Notes under the pieces: model-generated
The model's input: only the letters and a program-made list of their open reading frames with translations
The model's database searches: none
What the model was told of the DNA's origin: nothing
Shown: one piece after another, positions 59,626 to 64,000 of the stretch
Position numbering within the stretch: position 1 is the stretch's first letter
Layout: every line of letters starts with the position of its first letter
Source: Edolisoma coerulescens
Taxonomy: Eukaryota > Chordata > Aves > Passeriformes > Campephagidae
DNA: 64,000 bases
NCBI GenBank assembly: GCA_013397115.1
Contig: VWZW01002585.1
Coordinates: forward strand, 2,412,133-2,476,132
Reading direction: 5' to 3'
Program-made: the position numbers and the translations under genes

Positions 59626-62600
59626 TGCTACTCTGGGCTTTTACAGCTGGGTTTTTGAAACTTCTGAGGGTTAAAAGGCTGAAATTTAATGATTTAGTGG
59701 CTGGAGAAACTTGCAGATTCTGTGTTTTGATCCTGAAAGAGCTTGAAAGAGAAAATACTGAAATTATTATTTCTCACTTCAGAATAAACAGGATTCTTGT
59801 ACTAAATCTGCTCTTTCAGAACGACAGCAAAATCCAGCTTTGGTGACATTTGCAACATTTTGGAGGTCATCTTTAGCAGAAAAGTTTCTAAAATATTGGT
59901 GGCAGCAAGTCCGAGGTCAAACATGGACTGAATCAAACTTCATCACCAAATCTGAACTAAATCAAAACTTTATAATGAGATGAGCTCTTTCCCTTGTGCA
60001 AAGGTCCTGTGATCAAGACAGCACTCTGAACCAGTTCATATTTTCCTTCTTCTTCCAGTTCTCACCACAGTCCAGCCACGCTGTTCTTCTCCATTTCAGT
60101 TACAACTATTTTACACTGACATAATACCTTTTGTCAGAGTCATCACAGTTATTGACTGGATTGTATAAAGACCATTGAAAAATAACATACCAGGTTTTGA
60201 AAGCTAAGAATTATAGGATTTTTTTTTTTTAGGAAATTATAACCCTGGAAAGTTTAAAGTAAGAATATTCAAGATTTCCACTTGAAAAAAAGTGTGTTAT
60301 GCAAAGTGCTTCATTGCACTTCATTAGACTTCTGCTCTCTCCCCACCTTTCTTTAGTTGGACCTGAGTGGCTTCATCTCCCCCACAGGAAGGAAAATTAG
60401 TAGCCTCTTCTCACCTTGGTCTCATTGTTATTGAAATAACTACTTTAACAGAGCAACTTTTTTCCCCCCCATTTTTCCTAACATAGTTGATGTAGATGCT
60501 TTAATGGTAACTGCAGAAAAATAGTTTCTTTCCATGGTGTGCTTCAAGCTTACACGACAAACAATATCTAAAAATTACACTTCTGAGAGGTAGCTCCTCT
60601 GGATATTTTCTTTATTGCCTTAATTTTCTGGCAAACTATGGAGCTGATTTGTGTTAAAAAGAATTTTTTCCTTTACAAGGTTATTTTTGTCCCAGTCAAG
60701 TTCCAGAATCTGGTTCAACATGAAGCCTCATGAACTGTGAGAGCAGCTGTAAGGTAAAAGGGACAGTGAAGGGTGAATGAAGAGCAAGAAACCTTTATGT
60801 TAACACTGCCACAGAAAGTGTCCGCAGATCTACAACCTCAAATGTACTAAAGGCCATTAGAGATTCATTATACAAAGATTGGAAATTAAAAATTAATGTA
60901 GTGGGATCCATAAAAGCAGAACATTTTAGGAATGTTTCCCATACTTCCTCTACCTCTCCAAAATAACTAATGCCTCCACAGTAACGCAGACTTAAAAGGA
61001 CACCCAGAGAATGTTTCAGAACATGCTTCAGAGATGCCACAAGAGTGATATAATTTTACCTTCCAATATTCATCCAGCCAAAGACACAAACCCATTCTGA
61101 AGAAAAAGGGGTATGAGCAGCCCCGTTGGGCTTGGATTAGATGGAAACAAGAGTCTCAGTGAACTGGGGATAGATGACAATGGTGATTTTTTTCAGGAGT
61201 AAAGGTTGAAAGAAGACCAAATTGAAATAGAAGCTTTGAAAATAAACCTTATGGAGGAGATATAGAATTTATAAAGAGTATGGTTTGCCTGTATTTTTGT
61301 TGATACTAAAGTCTGAATGTTAGAGTCCACCACTGAAGCTCAATCTCCCAGCATACCTTTGGGTTCTTGATGAGCAATGCCTCTGCTTAGGCCATCCCCT
61401 CATACATCCTTCAGGCCTGCTAGACCTGTCAGTGTGGAGCTGAAGGAGAAATTATGAATTGAGATTGTTTTGTTATAACCTATTACTAAATAAAAATACT
61501 CCTTTTCCTCACAAATAGACGTTGTCCTGCAACCAAATCCTCCAAAGCTGTTAAAATAAAATTTACCTTTCTTGACCAGAAAATACCTGTCTGATGGTCA
61601 CAAATGAGGCAATTTAGGAGACATCCTACAGCCTCCTAACAACTTGCTGAATCTATCAGGTTTACACTCCAAGCTCCTGACAGCAGCAGAGGTACTTACA
61701 CAGAGTCAGAAGGTCTTCCGGGCTTCCTTGCACAGACTACACTGTGGAAGACCTCCCTTACCTACAGCAGCTTTTAAACTCCTGCAATTTCCCATTTCAG
61801 TCACAGCAGATCTGTCAGGCAGATACCCTTTTTCCTGTTATGGCTCTGGCAGCTCCTGTGTTACATTTACTGTAGCTTTTACATTAGCATGAAGAAGCAA
61901 GGCTGCCTGGCAAATAGGAACCACCAGGGGACACTTGGCTGCCCAAGTTGGGCTCAGAGATATTCAGGACAAACTCACACAAAAAATACAAAGCATTAAA
62001 GCAGGCTGGGCTCTGCACAGAAACAGAGAGTCAGAGGAGAGGCTGGGGCAGCCCTTGCCTGTTTCTTTCTGCAGCTAATATATCTTCTAAAAAATCACCA
62101 TGTCAGAAGTCAGCCAGTGTCTCTGTCAGTTTGCAGCCACTCATTCAAATCCATACTTTTTCTCCCAGCTTTTCATCTCCTCTGTGCCACTGAGACCCAG
62201 CTGTACATGGGGCTGGATGTATGTATGGCAAGACAGCTGCATGTATCTGAAAACACTTTTGGCCACTGACAGCACTTAAAGCAAACCAGGTAATTGTAAA
62301 TTTCTGCTAAGGATGCTACAGACTGGGTGTCGTACCTATCCTTCACACAGCCTTGTTATAAATCCCTGAAATAAATGGAAAATTAAGCTGCTTTCCAGGC
62401 AACTTTCATCATGGATGATCACCTATCAAAGAAATTCCTCATTTGGAGAAGACTAGTGGGGCCTTGGGCCCAGTCTATCATTTGTCCTTGCAAATTGGAC
62501 TGTGTAGGAAAACATCAGGACTGTGTACCTATGCTTTTTAACATTCTCCCTTTTGCTCCAGGAAACCACATTATAGCAGTTAACATCATAAAAGTATTAT

Positions 62601-64000
62601 CTGTTTTAGGCTCCACCTCTTGTCTCTGAGGACTAAATTAGCAAGGTTAATATTATGACAATCTCAGAATATACTAATTACAAATTTCACACCTTGTTTC
62701 TGCAAAACATGTAATCAGGAAAGTCACCACAGCCATAAAATATGCATTACAAAGTCCTTCTCTGACTCCCACAGAGTAGATTACTGCAGGTAACATTGAA
62801 ATAACCTGAATTCTTATTACACATTTCAGAATTTGTCCTTGTATAAGACATGACTGAGACTGTCATGAGACATTTAGTTATTCACTGTATCTTAGCATAC
62901 AGAAAATGTTTAGCATAGTACAAGGAAAGATTAAAACCGGTGGCATTACTAATAACGTCATGAGTTCAGTAGGTGTAAGGCTTCATCCACGCCCAAAAGA
63001 GAAGGTGAAGATCATTTGCCTGAAGCAGCATATCCCATTTGGGGAGTAAAGCCGTGCTGGAGCTTGCATTAACCCCAGCAGCAGCATTAACTGAGCTCTG
63101 ATGTTTTTTTCCCTGTTATTCCATTCCTTAGCTCATATCTCTTGATCCTTAGAGCACTTTTTGTTCCAATCCGTCATATTCCCCTTCTTTTCTTTGGAGA
63201 ACTTCCATACAGCATGTATGGCTGTAGCATGGGGACTTTCCCTCCACACTCTAAGATCAGCCACTCTGCTCGACTCTAGGCGTTATCCTTGGCTTGCTGA
63301 TTAACTCAGGCCTGCCTTCTGGCATGCTCCCTCCAGTGCAGTACGTGTGGGCCAGTCCTTGAACAGCAGGGCATCCCAGGAGTTTGCCAAGAGACACCAA
63401 GGTGCCCTAGTGACTCTGCCCAGCCCTCAGAGTTTCAGGCTATGGCACTGGTGACCACCACCTTTTTGGCATCCTTCTCCACCTGCTTTTAATAACAATA
63501 CAACAGTTGATTAACCCCTTCTTCCCAGTTCCTCTGCAGGGGTTCTTCACTTGCAGCATTGGCAGGATCTGGCCAACACACAAAGTATCCCCCGTGGCCC
63601 GAGCCCAAAGCCTTCCTGCCTTGGTGAGGGCTGGCTGGCACCAGCATTGGCCAGGCCATGACTGCCTCCCACACAGGGCACCCTGAAGCCCCCTCCCATC
63701 AAAACCTTGTCATTTGTTCCCAGTGTTATTAGCAAAAAATACTCCAGAACAACACAAGATAATGACTGACAGTGGGATTTATAGACTCTCAAGGAAGAGG
63801 TAACTCACAACAGGAGGTGAACTCCATCAGGTTCAAATTCAGCCCCCACAGGAGTCCCTCAGAATCAGTAACGATAGATTACTTCAGCTGGGCAGTATTT
63901 CAATCAAAACTGTCACATAAAATCTTACTGGAAGTCCCTGCTGAGATATCCGGCTTGTGTTGCATTGCACAGAAAGTATTTGTAGAGAATGTGTGAAAGG
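59626..64000. other. Unassigned region, no gene seen
   Basis: No recognised exon, RNA gene or transposon. Poly-T occurs near 60219-60230. The last kilobase is somewhat GC-richer (about 63290-63720), but frames there are short and unrecognised. Confidence 0.4.

Noticed and set aside
61105..61150. GTTGGGCTTGGATTAGATGG, resembling a CR1 3' terminus
   Set aside because: Only one short block matches and the expected downstream blocks and octamer tail are missing.
1..64000. CRISPR arrays, bacterial operons, riboswitches and similar systems
   Set aside because: No regularly spaced direct repeats, no ribosome-binding-site-led gene runs, and transposon content that is clearly vertebrate.

Overview
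This window looks like vertebrate nuclear DNA, most likely from a bird. The main evidence is a scatter of CR1-type non-LTR retrotransposon fragments. At least one carries the avian CR1 3' end, which closes in an ATTCTATG-type octamer repeat (59368-59474). I recognise no SINE or L1-type sequence. Recognisable repeats are few and short, and the DNA is AT-leaning with scattered poly-A/T runs, as in an intergenic or long-intron stretch of an avian macrochromosome. The bird assignment is inference from the repeats, because no host gene is visible.

I see no convincing host protein-coding exon, tRNA, rRNA or other RNA gene. Almost all open frames are under 150 codons, lack recognisable domains, or are antisense to repeats. 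The two longest recognisable coding remnants belong to CR1 reverse transcriptases and are broken by stops.

Layout: 1-7.7 kb is unassigned, with low-complexity patches and a palindromic alternating purine/pyrimidine tract at 6.1 kb. CR1 pieces lie at 7.74-7.92 and 8.86-8.97 kb (both minus). A well-bounded 609-bp solo retroviral LTR lies at 11169-11777, with a 6-bp target duplication. The stretch 11.8-24.3 kb is unassigned. CR1 3' ends lie at 24.35 kb (+) and 26.97 kb (-). A very old CR1 lies at 30.35-30.61 kb (-), a CR1 C-terminus at 33.18-33.48 kb (+), and a long decayed CR1 at 34.75-36.0 kb (-). A CR1 reverse-transcriptase remnant lies at 41.39-42.59 kb (+). A second probable solo LTR of 524 bp lies at 47132-47655. 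A CR1 reverse-transcriptase remnant lies at 51.44-51.91 kb (-), and a tail-to-tail pair of CR1 3' ends at 59.37-59.63 kb. The rest is unassigned unique sequence.

Nothing here forms an operon, defence system or other multi-gene system. The best-supported observations are the two solo LTRs with target-site duplications, the inactivated CR1 catalytic motif, and a few small structural motifs. Two unassigned open frames (26.5-26.9 kb and 28.3-28.9 kb) deserve a homology search, but I cannot assign either a function.
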